From Choanephora cucurbitarum (Eukaryota; Mucoromycota; Mucoromycetes; Mucorales; Choanephoraceae): a DNA stretch of 64,000 nucleotides. The stretch covers positions 124,001 to 188,000 of the forward strand of contig JAIWNI010000011.1 in NCBI GenBank assembly GCA_025331435.1. Direction: 5' to 3'. Of the stretch, positions 1 to 12,299 are shown piece after piece (the stretch's first letter is position 1; every line of letters begins with the position of its first letter). The notes below the pieces were generated by a model. That model searched no databases and was not told where the DNA came from. It was given only the letters and a program-made list of their open reading frames with translations. The translations under genes and the position numbers were made by a program.

Positions 1-1065
1 GTGCTCTTGACAGGTATTTCTTTCAAACCAGTCCAAATGATGTGACCTTTGGCATCTTCTCTAATAGTGATAGGTGATTTTTCATGAGCAGGAGCAGGAT
101 TTAGCAAATCGATTAGCTCCTCATTATATATTTCAATAAATGAGACATGCACTGTATATCTTGTTGCCTTGTCACTTTGCGGTGGTTCAGAAGAAGTAGG
201 AGGTATATTTGAACCACGACGAGAAATAGTAGAGGCTGGCTTTAGTTTTGCACTTGGGCCAGGTTGTTTAGACATTCGTGACACAAAGCTAGTGCCAGTT
301 GTTGTAGACAAGAGTGATGGAATGCGCCTAATCCCTGAATGAGTACTGCTGCTTTTGTTTGATGACTGACTTTTCTCTATCTGTTCAAACAAAGCAGACA
401 TCGCACGAGGAATGATGCCTATAACCCTTAGTTAAATATCATATTCCATTTGTCTAATTTGGTGTTACCTTCTTGTTCTGGATTCGAATTTTTTTGGCTG
501 TCCAGTGCTGTTCCCATTGTATAAGTCTTTCCAGAAGATGTTTGTCCCTATATGTTAGAAGAAGAGATAAATACATTTCTATTTTAGACTTCAAAATCAA
601 ATATCTGTTAGGAAATCTTACATAAGCTAAGATAGTAACATTATAGCCTATAAGGTATCTGCGTGAGTTACACTGATCTTTGTATGGTTGTTTGTTTGTT
701 TGTTTGATATTTACCATCCAAAAACCTGTCAACTAGTTTCGATCCAACAGCTGAAAATATATCCTTCTGACTGCTTGAAGAATCAAATACATGATCGAAC
801 TGAAAGGACTTTTGATGAGGAATAATGGCTACTGAATTTTCGAATGTTTTTATAACATCAGAATCAGTTGAATTCGAAAATCGAGGTTGAGCTTTATCCT
901 GCCGTGTTAAAGGCCGTACTCGTAAAGCTATTATTTAACATGAGTCATACTGAACTTTGTTTCCGTCTTTGAGAAAATGTATTGTTCATACTTACCCACT
1001 TGAACTGCTGTTGATTGAGAGCTCTCGGTAATAGAGTTGCATGACATTGGTGTGGATGCAATCAT
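1..1065 (-). CDS. Kinesin motor protein, N-terminal part (runs off left edge)
   Basis: Microtubule-based motor ATPase. Five exons can be read on the minus strand: 996-1065, 715-927, 622-647, 469-547 and 418 to the window edge, with phases that join cleanly (268 codons visible). The start ATG at 1065 is followed by a short lead and the ALRVRPL strand that opens the kinesin motor fold. Further on come FDHVFD, the nucleotide loop GQTSSGKT (exon 4) and the family signature FIEIYNEELIDLL (exon 5). A low-complexity Ser-rich insertion lies between the P-loop and that signature. Subfamily is uncertain; the motor resembles kinesin-4 (KIF4/KIF21) more than conventional kinesin. The 26-base third exon encodes only about nine residues and would be missed by many gene finders. 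The stalk and tail lie outside the window. Confidence 0.9.
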
Positions 1066-4000
1066 TGTTTTAATAGCATGAATTTTAAGCTTTGGCCCGA
1101 ATAAAAACTTAAGAAATTATGAAAGAGAGAAAGTGTGAGGAAAAAAAATAGTTTTCAGATTTTCCCTTAAGATTAGGCTTACTGCTCAATATTTTCTTTT
1201 TATGGAATCAGGGGTTATTGGATGTCAAGGAGGTTACTATTGGTATCAATGGACACTGTTTATATAATAAAAAAAAATAGAGATAAAGGAAAAGGGAGCT
1301 TGTCAATAAGTGTTTTTTTTATGCACTGAATTGGTTGACAGGCAAACAAAAACTATTAGTTAAATATATGGTATGCAAAAATGAGTGGTATATGGTCTAA
1401 GCAGAAAGGAATGTGATGAGTCTTAAGAAAGATGTATATGCTTTAAGACATAAAAAAGAAGAAGAAAAGACAATGAAGATAGAAAAGTAGATAGGTGTTA
1501 AAAATAGTTTTAATTTTTAATATTTTGTAACCTGTTACACGCTTTTGTTTTAAGAAAGCATTTAAGCATTAGGAAACTGATCAATTCTTATTGTAACATT
1601 GTCATATAATAATTATAAGGGTTGTACTACTTTGAAAACCTTCCTCGTGTCTCTGGCAAAACTGATACTGCATCTCAAGCTTGTTTCTTAATTTAAGCTT
1701 TGTCCTCTGCATGGATAAAAGATATGCATATAAAAGATGTTACTAAGAATACACCTTTTCCTGAAACAGATTGTACAAGAAAAAACTCAGATTGCTCTAC
1801 CGAAAAATTCGAATTGCACTAGTATGCTGCCATCAGCTTTCATAAAGATATGCTACCCAATCAAGTGTCAACTAAAAGTATAAAGGAGCTCAAATAATGT
1901 AAGGGGGCTGAAGTAGGTACAACCTGCAAAATGCTCACAAAGACAGAAACAGCTTAGTCTAAAGCTATTTAGTTCCTAGACGGCTGACAATTGTCAATCT
2001 CTGCTAATTTGATGATTGTGTTTGAGAAGGCCTTTTGTTGGAAAGGTTGAAGCTGCTTGTTCGGTAAGAAAGTCAGCGAACTTGATTCCTGCGCTTCATT
2101 TGCGTAAGAAAAAGAGCGGTAATTCTCATCAAATCGATAGTGATGTTGATAAACTCAAAAGGACGGATGAGAAATGTTGTTCAGATATTAGTTAGTTTAA
2201 TAAATGAAGACGGACGTGCCATCTTCTGTATTTCACAAAACCAGGTAGGACATTCAAATATGCATGATAAATGCTTGCTCATCATGAGTCTTTACAAGCT
2301 CATAACTTGTGCAATAGGAAAACTGTCAAAAGTCATTACAAGAAAAAGCAGTATATGCCTTTAAATTTAGGTTAGTGTTGTCAAAGCTTGAGCTTTAAAC
2401 TCGGCTTACAGTAATGCATGTACTATCACACAGCTCTGTAAGTTTAAGGTAACAGTGATTCTTCAAGGTATGAATAGGCTATAAAGTAATATGTGCTGCC
2501 TTGTAATATCTGTTCACATGCATGGAAGGCTCAGTTCTAAAACGAGATAGCAGTAACCAGTTATGGGTGATACTCCTATACATGTCTCAGATCGGATTGA
2601 GAATCTAATTGTTAATTAGGGATATAAATATGTAGAGGACGCGTTCTACATTTCTGCGAACTCAATCCTAGTGAGTAATTTTGAGAAAAGTTTGAAAGAG
2701 AAAGGCCGTTGAAGGAGATAAGTTAGTGTTTGTGGCCATGTCCATTTCCAAAATCTTTGTGAAATCCAACTGTGTTCTAGCTCGAGGATACCGACATATT
2801 TGAATAAAGAGCCACTCTAACATTGCAGTCTTTGGTTCTTGAACACATAACCGAATTTTTGATGGTGTAATCTTTTTCTAGAAATAGTATGGAAGGAACC
2901 AGACTTAATTTTTGTGTGTAATACTAACAAAGCTTCACGGTTCTTTTTTTGATTTGTGTTGTTTTCGGAATTATGATCACGTTTTTCTTTTACTTTCTAG
3001 TTAAGGCAAAAAACGACATGCAGATCATTATAGTCAGAATATCAGTTTGCCTTGTCGTCCCCTAAAGCTTAAATAAGATACAGCCTAAATATTTAAATAG
3101 CTTCCTTTTTTCTTTTTAGAAGAAAGTTATTAAAAGGGGAAGACTTAGAAGGTGCGGTATGCTTCCTAATCTTTCAACTGCAATTTATATTTTGACCTGA
3201 ACAAATTCCGATAAATTCTCACAAAAAATCAAGTAGAAATTGAAGATTGATTAGTAAAATTGTACTAGTGTTGGCGTTCTTTTTTCTGCAAGTTATTTTA
3301 TGTGCTCAAAAGCAAAAGGAACCCAAGTAATCCTGTTAAGTTCAAGGACGCAATGGTATATTGAAACAACCATGGTAGGGTCAAAATAGTTATAGCCATA
3401 CAATAAGATTAGCATAGGTCTATATACTAGTTTGTTGAATTTATATGGGATTTAGTTATCCCTGAACATTACATATTAGTTTGTCTATTACACAAAAAGA
3501 AAGTAGTAGCTGATGCTATATATGACCTATAATAGAGCTTCTACGCATTTGCCATGACAAATATATGCGTCTCATCCAAAGCGACTTTCATAATACAGCA
3601 GAAATCTAAAACGAGATAAGAATTAAGAACACGCCGACTTGAAAAAAGCAAAGACGCAGCGGTTAACCAACAGCACTTCAGGAGCGTAGCACTGGTAAAT
3701 CTAATCGTAAAAAAAACGAAAGCAAATGATGTGATGGCAAGAAGGCAACTATAAAATATCATCTTTGTTATAGTCACCAAATTCGGTGGCCTAACAATCA
3801 CTGCCCCAATATCTGTTTTGCCAAGTCATTCGATTATTCAATAATTAGAACTTTGTTCAGTACATCTTAAAAACCCATCTTATATTTCAGTTCGAAATTG
3901 AGTCTTACCTTTACTCACTCTCACTTACTACTTGTATGATACAATAGAGATCAAGCAGCTTTTGATTATGTAAAGTTATAAATTAGGCCATGAAAACGGA

Positions 4001-5378
4001 GAAGAGTGCTACATAGCTGGTGGCTCATATATAGCAATACAGAGCTAATCAGCAATAACCATATTTGTTGACTTATATATTGTTTGTCATAGATAGCCAT
4101 TTTGTTCTTATAAAAACCTTGAAGAAAAGTCTAGGTTAACAAAATCTTTTCTTTGTGAGATTGGCATTTTGACAGTATGAGTAGTTCATTTCGTGGTCCC
4201 TATTGAATACCCATAAGGAAGTGTATACTGTTGTCTGAAAACAGACTACTCTTCCACCTGCATGATTTTTTTATTCTTGCTTTGTTTGCCTGTTTTGTTT
4301 TTTATCCAACACCTACTTCAATAGCAGATGCCTTTTGTGCCTTTTTTTTTTCCTCTGTTAATATATAGTCAAGCTAATTATTACTAGCTCATTAAAAATG
4401 CATTAGCCTTTCTTAGCTCCCTAGTGTTATCTAACTTCTCTTGTTATAATCATCCGATAGTGTTTCATGAATCATACATTTGTTATCCCTTTCCTTGATG
4501 TGTTCCACCTTTTTTTTTTCTTCCAGAATTTTGTCTGGTTCATTAGTTCTTTTTTGCTTGACTATCTTTGTTGCTATTCGAGCTACTCCAACCCGGTAGA
4601 GTGTATGTCTTTATCATGACCAATAAGATTTATTTCCTCTCAAATTTTAAATCCAATTGTCGCATTATAAGCGACATACTTCTTTTACTTCTACTAACAA
4701 GAAAGAAGGATTTTACTTTGCCAGGTTTCTTTTATTATGAGGGCAGCCCTAATGTGAGATCAATAGTTATTGATCTTAATTCAGCATGAATAAGAGTAAT
4801 TTGAAAAAGACCACGATATTAAATGTGATTTTAAGGCTTTCTTTTTCGATGCTGGATATAAAGCCTAAGGTGTTGTATCATTGGATCCAGTCGAAACTTT
4901 AAAACCTTGTGTCATTAAGCGTCAGTGTTCATTTCCTTTTACTCCCCTGATTTCTGTCCCGAAGTCGTAGTAGTATAATTGATCAAATGAACCAACCTAT
5001 TCATGAGCTCAGCAGACTCACATAGAAATGGATATGATGGGTTCATGAGACCAAAGATACGTACTCGTATCTAAACAATGAAACCTTGTTTCTACATTTA
5101 GTAAAACTGTAAATAATTTTATCCCCTTAGCATTTCCATGGGTCATTTGAATGCATCATAATTACCATTATCTCTAAAGGGTCAAGTATCTTTTCAGAAA
5201 AAAAGGATAGGTCGGAGAAGCATGAAAATTGCATCATTCAATGCTCAAAATACATAATTGTCATTTTTCCCCTCCTTTTTTAAAAATATAAAGCTATCAA
5301 ACTTGCTCTCTCTTTTGTTTTTTGCTTTAATTGTCTTTATTCTTTTGCACTTAGACATAGACAATAGACTTACAAAAA
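1066..5378. other. Gene-poor intergenic stretch, about 4.3 kb
   Basis: No convincing gene, RNA gene or terminal-repeat structure was found. Short open frames (for example 2140-2364 plus and 3541-3801 minus) show no recognisable motif, and no intron chain extends them. The 5' regions of the flanking divergent kinesin and AEC-transporter genes must lie at its two ends. It is unusually long for this window, where spacers are mostly 0.1-2 kb. Confidence 0.6.
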
Positions 5379-6854
5379 ATGTTAGAGCTTATTTTGGCAT
5401 CCTTACAGGTAGATTATACATTTGTATTTATATTTTGTATTGTAAGCTTATATCATTAGAGTCCATCATACAAGTGATGGTGATAGTATTTATTGGCGCA
5501 ATCTTATCGAAATTCGGCTATATGGAAAATGACAAACAAAAAGTAAGATTGCCACATATTGCATGCTATTTTATATCTGATCAAGAAATATATTACAACA
5601 ACAACAACAACAGTGGCTTTCAAGACTTAATCTTACATTCTTCACACCTTGTCTGCTCTTTTCCAATATTGCCTCAGTCATTTCTGTAGAACGCTTGATA
5701 GATTTTTGGTCCATTCCTGTCTTTTATGTACTTTTTGTTTCAATCTCTTGGACGATTTCCTATATTGTTTGTTCCTTGTTTCGAGTAGAGAATCATCATA
5801 AACGATTTGTTTCTGCCTGTGTAATGTTTTCAAATGCAAATTCATTGCCTGTAGCTATCATCGCCAGTTTGGCTGTATCAGAGGCAGGCAAAAAATTATA
5901 TTGGGATTCAGATGATTCTCAGTCAAGCATATCAGCTCGGTAGGCATTTTTTGGGGAGAAGGTTCATTTGGAACACAAGTCTAACTCATTGTCGTTCTTT
6001 CTTTTTATGCTGAATCACTTTCCTTAAAAATCAACAGTGGTATATCTTACGTGCTATTTTTTGGCTTATTTGGAAACATATTGCGATGGTCATATGGATA
6101 TAACTTGTTACAGCAGAAAAACGAAGAAGATAGTGATAGTGTTGATACATTGAGAAATTCACAGGATGAGGAATCTGTTTTGTCAGAACGGTCCAATCGT
6201 CAATGCTATGGTTCAACCTCATCCAGCAGTTCAGGTAGCCATGATACTATGGTCTCTGATCATTCAGTAAAGTTGTCAGATGCATCAGTTAGTCTCAAAA
6301 GCCGACTTCTAAAGCTACTTCAATCGATCCAACAATGCATGTCACCACCTTTGTATGCAGCACTACTTGCTCTCTTTGTAGGCCTTATACCATCCGTGAA
6401 GCATGTATTCTACAAAGGCTTCCTGCATCAAACTTTTACAAGAGCCATTGATTCATGTGGCAAAGTGTCTGTGCCTCTCGTACTTGTCTGTTTAGGCGCT
6501 CAACTAAAACATATACAAGAGACGCAACCATCTCAAGACAGGAGAAATCGCAAACCTGTATTTCTGTCGATATTTGTTCGTATGGTCTTGGTCCCTCTTT
6601 GTGTACTTCCACTTGTCTTTGCATTTCATAAATGGGGTGGCGTCTTCTCCAAATTGGCAGAAGATCCCATCTTTACTGTAAGTATGGTGATAGTAGGTTG
6701 TACACCTACAGCTATCAACCTAGCACAAATCACACAAGTAAATGGTGCATTCGAACAAGAGATGCTAAACGTTTTGTTCTGGAGCTATGGCATTTTCTGT
6801 ATCCCTATTTGTACATTGGTGGTCTTCCTAGCCTTGTGGATGGTCAGTGCCTAG
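5379..6854 (+). CDS. Auxin efflux carrier (AEC) family membrane transporter
   Basis: Predicted 417-residue polytopic membrane protein of the AEC family (PIN-like permeases; yeast ECM3 and relatives), probably a transporter of an organic anion or related solute. Four exons: 5379-5408, 5462-5542, 5614-5939 and 6038-6854. The first exon is only 30 bases (MLELILASLQ) and joins SIIQVMVIVFIGA, giving the usual first helix of the family. The stretch LTFFTPCLLFSNIASVIS is the typical second AEC helix. N- and C-terminal blocks of roughly five helices flank a long acidic and Ser-rich cytoplasmic loop (about residues 160-225), as in fungal members. The C-terminal block contains the family-like segment VGCTPTAINLAQITQV. 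The substrate cannot be told from sequence. Confidence 0.88.
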
Positions 6855-7017
6855 TTAAGGACATTAATTCAATAGCCTTTCCTCGCCTTCTTTTATTTAT
6901 TTGTTACTCCTATATCAAATATGTTATCTACATTTATTTCATCACCTTTTTGTATATATTTCTTTGGTTATCCTATCTTATGTAAATATTATTGTTTTTA
7001 TTATATATGGTTCTTCC

Positions 7018-8095
7018 TTAACTATTATTTCCAATGAAATAACTGGGTATCCAATATGAATCTTTATCACCAAATCGATCAAGCCATGCAATACCATCTT
7101 GAAGTAAATGTTGCTAATTTTTTGTTTAATATAAATGAAACCAAATCCCATAGTATCAACTTACTGTTGCAGTTTCAATTCTCTCTATGGTCCATCCTAA
7201 TTGGCTTCTGATCATCTCATGATCAACATAGCCTGTTTTCTACAAGAAACACATAAATGCTTTAGTCAACAAGATACACAAAAGAGTCTTACCTGTGCAA
7301 GCAATAAGAGAGCTGCCTGGTCTTTATCAAGTTCTTTAGGCACAGAACGAACGAGTTTCCTCTCACCAATCTGCAGCACTTCATAACCGCCACTCAGAGG
7401 TGTCAATGTTTTGATGGCTCTAGTAATATCATCTTCTGAAATCTGTTGTTGTTCTTTGTTCTTGCCATAGTTTCCTCCTCGCATGGTTTGTACGCGTCGC
7501 ATAATTTCGCTCAACTCAGTTAACCCGCCATCATTCGCTCTGCTTAAAATGCAAGCTTCAATGATTTGAATTCCAAGCTCATAATAAAAATCACCAACAC
7601 CTAATAAGTCTGCCCAAAACCCCTTATTTGCTTACAAAAAGAAAACAAAGCATTAGTTATTTCTGATAGATTCGATTTAAACAGCAATAAAAAGACTCAC
7701 AGGCTAAAGGGTCTACTCCAATATTAGCACACATGCGTTGAAAGTGAGCTCGGAAAGTAGGATCCTTTCGAATATCTTTGCGATGTTTTTGTGCAAATTC
7801 TTGTAAATTGACTTTAAAGACTTCCATTTGCTTTTGAAGCTGTATGATAATTCCAAATGATGTAAGAGTAATGTACATATGATAGAATGGCTCGAGTATT
7901 GATTATCTTTATTGTTATCGTTCGTCTTGTATTACCTGTTCAAGTTCTTTAGCTGCTAAAGAACTACCAATTTGCTTATAGTCTTGCTAAAGCAAACAAA
8001 CAGTTATATGGCTATATTGAGCTATAAACGTCTTATTTACTTACTTCTGTGCGCTTCCTATAGTCAACTTTTGCGATGCCTACTCCTCTCCTCAT
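7018..8095 (-). CDS. SNF8: ESCRT-II complex subunit SNF8 (VPS22/EAP30)
   Basis: Component of ESCRT-II, which sorts ubiquitinated membrane proteins into multivesicular bodies at endosomes. Six exons (8045-8095, 7936-7986, 7701-7839, 7293-7630, 7165-7239, 7018-7113) give 249 residues, the usual SNF8 length. The start MRRGVGIAKVDYRKRT is characteristic of the family. The N-terminal coiled region (LAAKELEQLQKQMEVFKVNLQ, interrupted by an intron) is followed by tandem winged-helix domains, with LSEIMRRVQTMRG and ISEDDITRAIKTL in the first and GWTIERIETA and DGIAWLDRFGDKDSYWIPS in the second. The neighbouring FAR1-like gene lies 78 bases upstream on the same strand, so the 5' leader must be short. 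Confidence 0.95.
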
Positions 8096-8173
8096 CTCAA
8101 GCTCAGAAATAAAATAAAAAAGAAAATGAGATTTTCGCAGTTTTATTTAAGAGATAATTATTAGATATACATT

Positions 8174-8761
8174 TCAGAGAGGTGTAGAAATCACTGCTTG
8201 TTCAATGCTCATTTGCTCTTCCGGTTTCAATTGGAAAGCATCAGTTGATTCTTGCTTTAGTTGAAAAGTTGCCAGTGAATGGCCTTCATCTGTATTGTCT
8301 TGGTACTCGCGTCTTTCTAACCTGGCTACCTCAGCTACCAAATGCCGAACAACGTCTTCTTCTATCGTATTTTGATCGATCAATGGGGACTGTGTTTGAT
8401 CGCCTGTTTCATTTTGAGCTATTCTTTTCGTTCTTTTATTAAATGGTCTTGGCTCATGGTTGTGAGGGTTTTTAGGAACGCGTATGAACCAGCAATCATC
8501 TTTCTCAGTGATACGGATAGAGTATTTGCAGCCTACTTTGATACTATCACGTTTCTTTGGATGTGTGGTTGATTTTTCTTTCCAAGTAACTCGGTAGTGG
8601 CCACCTTGTACACAACCTAGAACAATATGCCTTGTTCCTTTACTGGGATCGAGTTGAGATGTACGTCTACTGAGATTGTAGCCTTCAGATGTAGCTAGCG
8701 ATTTGGCATATTCTTCTGCTTCTTGAAGACTCGAAAGTTGTGCCAAGTTTCTCTTATTCAT
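8174..8761 (-). CDS. Stand-alone FAR1-type zinc DNA-binding protein
   Basis: Intronless 195-residue protein. Residues about 15-110 form a FAR1/WRKY-GCM1-like zinc domain: a GCVQGGHYR block, then VGCKYSIRI, and the ligand pair in NPHNHEP. This is the fold found at the N terminus of Mutator-like transposases and of their domesticated descendants. No transposase core, SWIM finger or terminal repeats accompany it. The C-terminal third (RHLVAEVARLERREYQ) can form a short coiled coil and has two similar Gln/Lys-containing blocks (FQLKQEST, FQLKPEEQ). Its tight spacing to SNF8 suggests a settled host gene, most simply a transcription factor. Which genes it controls is unknown. The FAR1 assignment is firm; domestication is inference. 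Confidence 0.75.
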   Translation of the reverse strand: MNKRNLAQLSSLQEAEEYAKSLATSEGYNLSRRTSQLDPSKGTRHIVLGCVQGGHYRVTWKEKSTTHPKKRDSIKVGCKYSIRITEKDDCWFIRVPKNPHNHEPRPFNKRTKRIAQNETGDQTQSPLIDQNTIEEDVVRHLVAEVARLERREYQDNTDEGHSLATFQLKQESTDAFQLKPEEQMSIEQAVISTPL

Positions 8762-9462
8762 CCTTTATGCTGTTTGTGTGTGTCCGAAAATATAGGTTAA
8801 GTGATGTATTTTTTATGTTAAGTGATGTGTGTGTATGAGAGAAAGTGGGGGAGAAATTATTAGTGCGCCTTTCCTTTTGCAAGTTATTACAAAAAAAAAC
8901 AGTCCGAAAAATCAAAAGTTTCCAAAATCCTGAATTGCAACAAATCATAGAATCAATCTAAAAGAGGGAGACAGAGAGGGGAACTTTGTCGTAGCTGTCC
9001 TAAGAAAAGAGAGCTGTTTTACTCAAGATGCATAAACGACCCAATTGTTGATCTTCTTATACTCTCTTTCCCTCTTTTCTGAGATAGTCAAACACTCTTT
9101 CGGATAAAATTTATCCCACAACAAATTTGGACAAATTATGTAGGAATCTAACTGAGTTAGCTACTCTCAACTTTTATTTATAAAGGCCATGAACAGATAA
9201 ATATGTACAGCGCTTGGTTAAAGTTCAGTTCTTGGACCGATTTGAGCAACACGTCTATATAGCGTAGCAATGATTCAAATACTAGATAGAAAGATGATCT
9301 TGAAGTTTTTTTTTGTTGAACAGAACATCAAGATAAAAGGCAGCTAAGAAAAGTTTGAATCACTGACAATATAGTTTTAGAAACTAGCACTTTATTTAAA
9401 ATCTAGAACTGTAGCTTTATTGAGTTTATTCTATGAATTATACAGAAAAAGAAATATAGACT
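8762..9462. other. Intergenic spacer, about 700 bp
   Basis: Contains the upstream region of the FAR1-like gene (minus strand) and the 3' flank of the hydrolase gene. AT-rich with several A/T runs; no further gene or repeat seen. Confidence 0.5.
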
Positions 9463-10395
9463 CTATGAACAAAATTTATGTATCTGCTTATATACTGCTT
9501 CACTTTGATCCAAAATCACCATATGACCTGAGTTGGGTACCAAGACAAATCGGCTTGAAATGTTGTTCTGGCGATTAGTTTTATGCAATAATTCCATCTC
9601 GGGTCTTGTTAATGAATCCTGTTCAGGCATGAGTAAAAGCATAGGTAGACGAACCCTGGGTTTGTAAGCGATAGGTGGATTCGTAGGGCTAGGTAACTGC
9701 AAGGCGATATTCACCATAACTTCATAAAGAGCTTTGTCAGATATCAATTCCAGAGCGCGTGCAGTTTCAGTTTGTCCCCTTTTGGTAATCGAAGATTGAA
9801 CAATAGCCTGCTTGCTCCATTGAAGGTAGTCCAAAGTAGCTGTTCTGTCCCGGTAAGCCTCCCAACCTGATCGCTCTATCTGCATACCTGGAACAGCTGA
9901 AGCCATCAACACTAGCCCTTTCAATTCTATGTTGTTCCATTTATAGTTGGTCTTTGCCTTTTCCTCTCCAAACATCAGAGTAATCATGCCACCCATAGAT
10001 AGACCGCCTACATACAGCGAATGGGTTTTTTTAGAAGTGTAATGCTGCTGAATCACGTGTGTCAAAACTTGATCCACATCCTTTAGAACATCGCCGAAAT
10101 CAAAGGTGACTGGCTCTTCCTTAGAAATAGGCTGAGATAGACCATGGTATCGGATATCCATCAACAAGACGCGGTAACCTTTCTTTACAAGCTTTTGAGT
10201 TACGTTATCATAATGATGCAAGTCGCCACCAGCACCGTGGAGCAGAAGAATAAGTGGCTTTGATTCTCTGTTGTTAAGACCTAGTACTTCATAATTGAGT
10301 TGCATATTGCCTGACTCCAATAACGTAGCCATGCTATTGAGAGCAAACGACAAGATTGATAATACAAGAATTAGTAATCTACTCTTTCTTTGCAT
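9463..10395 (-). CDS. Secreted or lumenal alpha/beta hydrolase
   Basis: Single-exon 310-residue alpha/beta-hydrolase-fold enzyme. The first about 23 residues have a basic start and a hydrophobic core, consistent with a signal peptide or anchor. Visible fold landmarks are the oxyanion-loop LLLHGAGGDLHHY, the nucleophile elbow GLSMGG (Ser), a likely acid in MPEQDSLT and the catalytic His in NSGHMVILD near the C terminus. The complete Ser-Asp-His set suggests an active esterase, lipase or similar enzyme. Substrate specificity cannot be assigned. The frame is uninterrupted from the ATG at 10395. Confidence 0.88.
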   Translation of the reverse strand: MQRKSRLLILVLSILSFALNSMATLLESGNMQLNYEVLGLNNRESKPLILLLHGAGGDLHHYDNVTQKLVKKGYRVLLMDIRYHGLSQPISKEEPVTFDFGDVLKDVDQVLTHVIQQHYTSKKTHSLYVGGLSMGGMITLMFGEEKAKTNYKWNNIELKGLVLMASAVPGMQIERSGWEAYRDRTATLDYLQWSKQAIVQSSITKRGQTETARALELISDKALYEVMVNIALQLPSPTNPPIAYKPRVRLPMLLLMPEQDSLTRPEMELLHKTNRQNNISSRFVLVPNSGHMVILDQSEAVYKQIHKFCS

Positions 10396-10677
10396 GGCGA
10401 CTCAGGCTACTTTATGATTATGAGGACTGTATTGTCTTCTTCCAGTATTCTATCTGCTTATTTCATAAAATAATATATAGAAATTGGACATCCTTTGTTC
10501 TACCAAAAAGGCAAGTGATACAGATATCTTTTTGCCTTTATGACAAAGAAAAAGAGATAAAGGGGCGGGGGAGCACAAAACATCGATTTCTTCTGAGAAC
10601 AAATGCGCTATCGAAAAAGGAGAGTAGAAGGACTTACAATGTGAGTCATTTGAATAGCTAAAAGTTTATTATGATGT

Positions 10678-11141
10678 TTATCCAAGGCTGATGTCTTGAG
10701 AAGAGTTGAGTAGCATCTCGATTTGAAGCTGAAGGGCATAAGACTGATTAAGCATACGCTTCAGTTGGTCGTTGACACGAGCAGATTCCTATTTCAGGGT
10801 CTTTTTAGACAACGCTTTACTACTTTATCTATGGGGCACAATACCTCTTTTAGTTCAGCATTTTCTTTTAATTTTGTCTCTCGCTCCGGTAATTTAGCCT
10901 GTAAGTCTTGTTCGGTTAACTGGTTGGTGTCTAACCATTCTACTGTTGACTTGAACGCAGCCATTAATTGCTCGTATTCTTTTCGTAATTTCTGAAGCGA
11001 TACAAGATCAGGCTCGACAGTGAGAGATGATGCTGATGCTGATGATACCGCTTCTATGATCTGTAGCATCACTTGTCTCAAAGTTGAAAGTGTATTTAGC
11101 CCGTTATCAGCATAGTTATAGACTTCGCTTGCTTTAGACAT
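10678..11141 (-). CDS. Small coiled-coil protein, possibly Mediator subunit (Med30-like)
   Basis: Two exons, 10845-11141 and 10788 down to 10678, separated by a short GT-AG intron, give 135 residues. If the intron were read through, a stop would follow soon. The protein is almost all helical. An N-terminal segment (NGLNTLSTLRQVMLQIIEAV) is followed by a heptad-rich stretch (SLQKLRKEYEQLMAAF) and a C-terminal helix (NDQLKRMLNQSYALQLQIEM). This layout, and the NEL...LK-rich final helix, resembles Mediator subunit 30, which would link transcription factors to RNA polymerase II. Similarity is low and other small Mediator or coiled-coil proteins remain possible. Confidence 0.6.
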
Positions 11142-11263
11142 TCTTTTCTTTTTCTTTGTGTGTTTTTTTAGTATAACACACTCTTTTTATTGAAAGAAAA
11201 AAAAAGAATCATAGTACTAAGTGTCACAGAGAATGACTCCTTTTTTCAGACTGCATTATTTCT

Positions 11264-12299
11264 TTATTTCTTTCTAATCACAGTAATACCATCGAAAATG
11301 GGTAAAATAGTACACTCTACTCTGGGATCATTTGCAACGTGTTCATTGAAATGATGGACTTTTGCAGCCATCTTCTTAGTGTTCTTTGAGCCTTCTGCAT
11401 AAGTGTCTTTAGTTACATTACATTCAGGTACCAATTTATGAACTTGACCAAAGAAAAGTACTATCGTAATACGTGTTATTCTTTTGTTGAGAGCATTGTA
11501 GGAGTTGAATTGCTTACCATTATCAACAAGCAGAACGCCTTGTTCTGACAACATATCATGCTCCATAATGGCATCAAAATATCTTACATAACCACCTTTA
11601 TCAGCATCTATTTTTTTTTGAAAGAACAGTCAAATCAAATCATCAACTAAACATAAGTTGTTCTTTACCCATAAAAATGAAATCATATTGAACTTTTTCT
11701 TTAGCTAATTCATGTAAGCTTAAAAAAATTAGCTTTATGTTACACTTTCTTTTTTGCATGCAAAATATATATAATTTTTTTTTATTTTACCTTTCAAGAG
11801 CAGGCCCTTGCCTAAATTCAATCAAATTTTGAATGTTAGCAGATGCTACATGTCGTCTTGCAACCTCAATGTGCTTTTCTTCAAGTTCAAGTGAAGTGAT
11901 CTTTGAGTTGGGTCTTAAAGCCGAAGCCATAGCAACAGCAGAATACCCAGTAAAGCCACCAATTTCGAGTACTCGATTGGGTCTCAACATAGCAACCAAA
12001 TCTTTGAGGAACTTTGACTGAACTTGGCTCACCATCATATGCGATTTGTCTATTTTGTTTTTAGTTTCTTCAGAGATCGATTTCAAAGCATCCTGAAATG
12101 GCTGTTTGAAAGCTGTGCTATACATATCGCAGTATTTCTCTTCGTTGAGTCTGAGTCGACTGCCGAGATCACTATATTCTCCTGTCATGAGTTCGATCGT
12201 ATGATGTCTTTTAAGTATATATTGATGAGAAACGACTCTAGCTCGATTAAAAAAATTTACAGCGATAAATTTTGATGCAGCTCTAGTTGAGATATTCAT
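11264..12299 (-). CDS. SAM-dependent O-methyltransferase (caffeoyl-CoA/catechol type)
   Basis: 281-residue class I methyltransferase of the O-methyltransferase family 3. Four exons: 11791-12299, 11669-11718, 11518-11607 and 11264-11460. The SAM-binding motif I is VLEIGGFTGYSAVAMA, motif II is ITSLELEEKHIEVARRH, and the metal/active-site strand FIFMDADKGGYVRYF is rebuilt across two introns. VDNVLFFGQVHKL is likewise restored by removing an intron. These residues match the Mg2+-dependent catechol or caffeoyl-CoA methyltransferase group. The first about 30 residues are basic with few acids (STRAASKFIAVNFFNRAR), so a mitochondrial targeting peptide is possible. The natural acceptor is unknown. 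Confidence 0.9.

Noticed and set aside
3541..3801. 86-codon minus frame in the left gene-poor stretch
   Set aside because: Hydrophobic but without family signature, conserved neighbours or splice partners. Considered as a possible relic membrane protein and left out.
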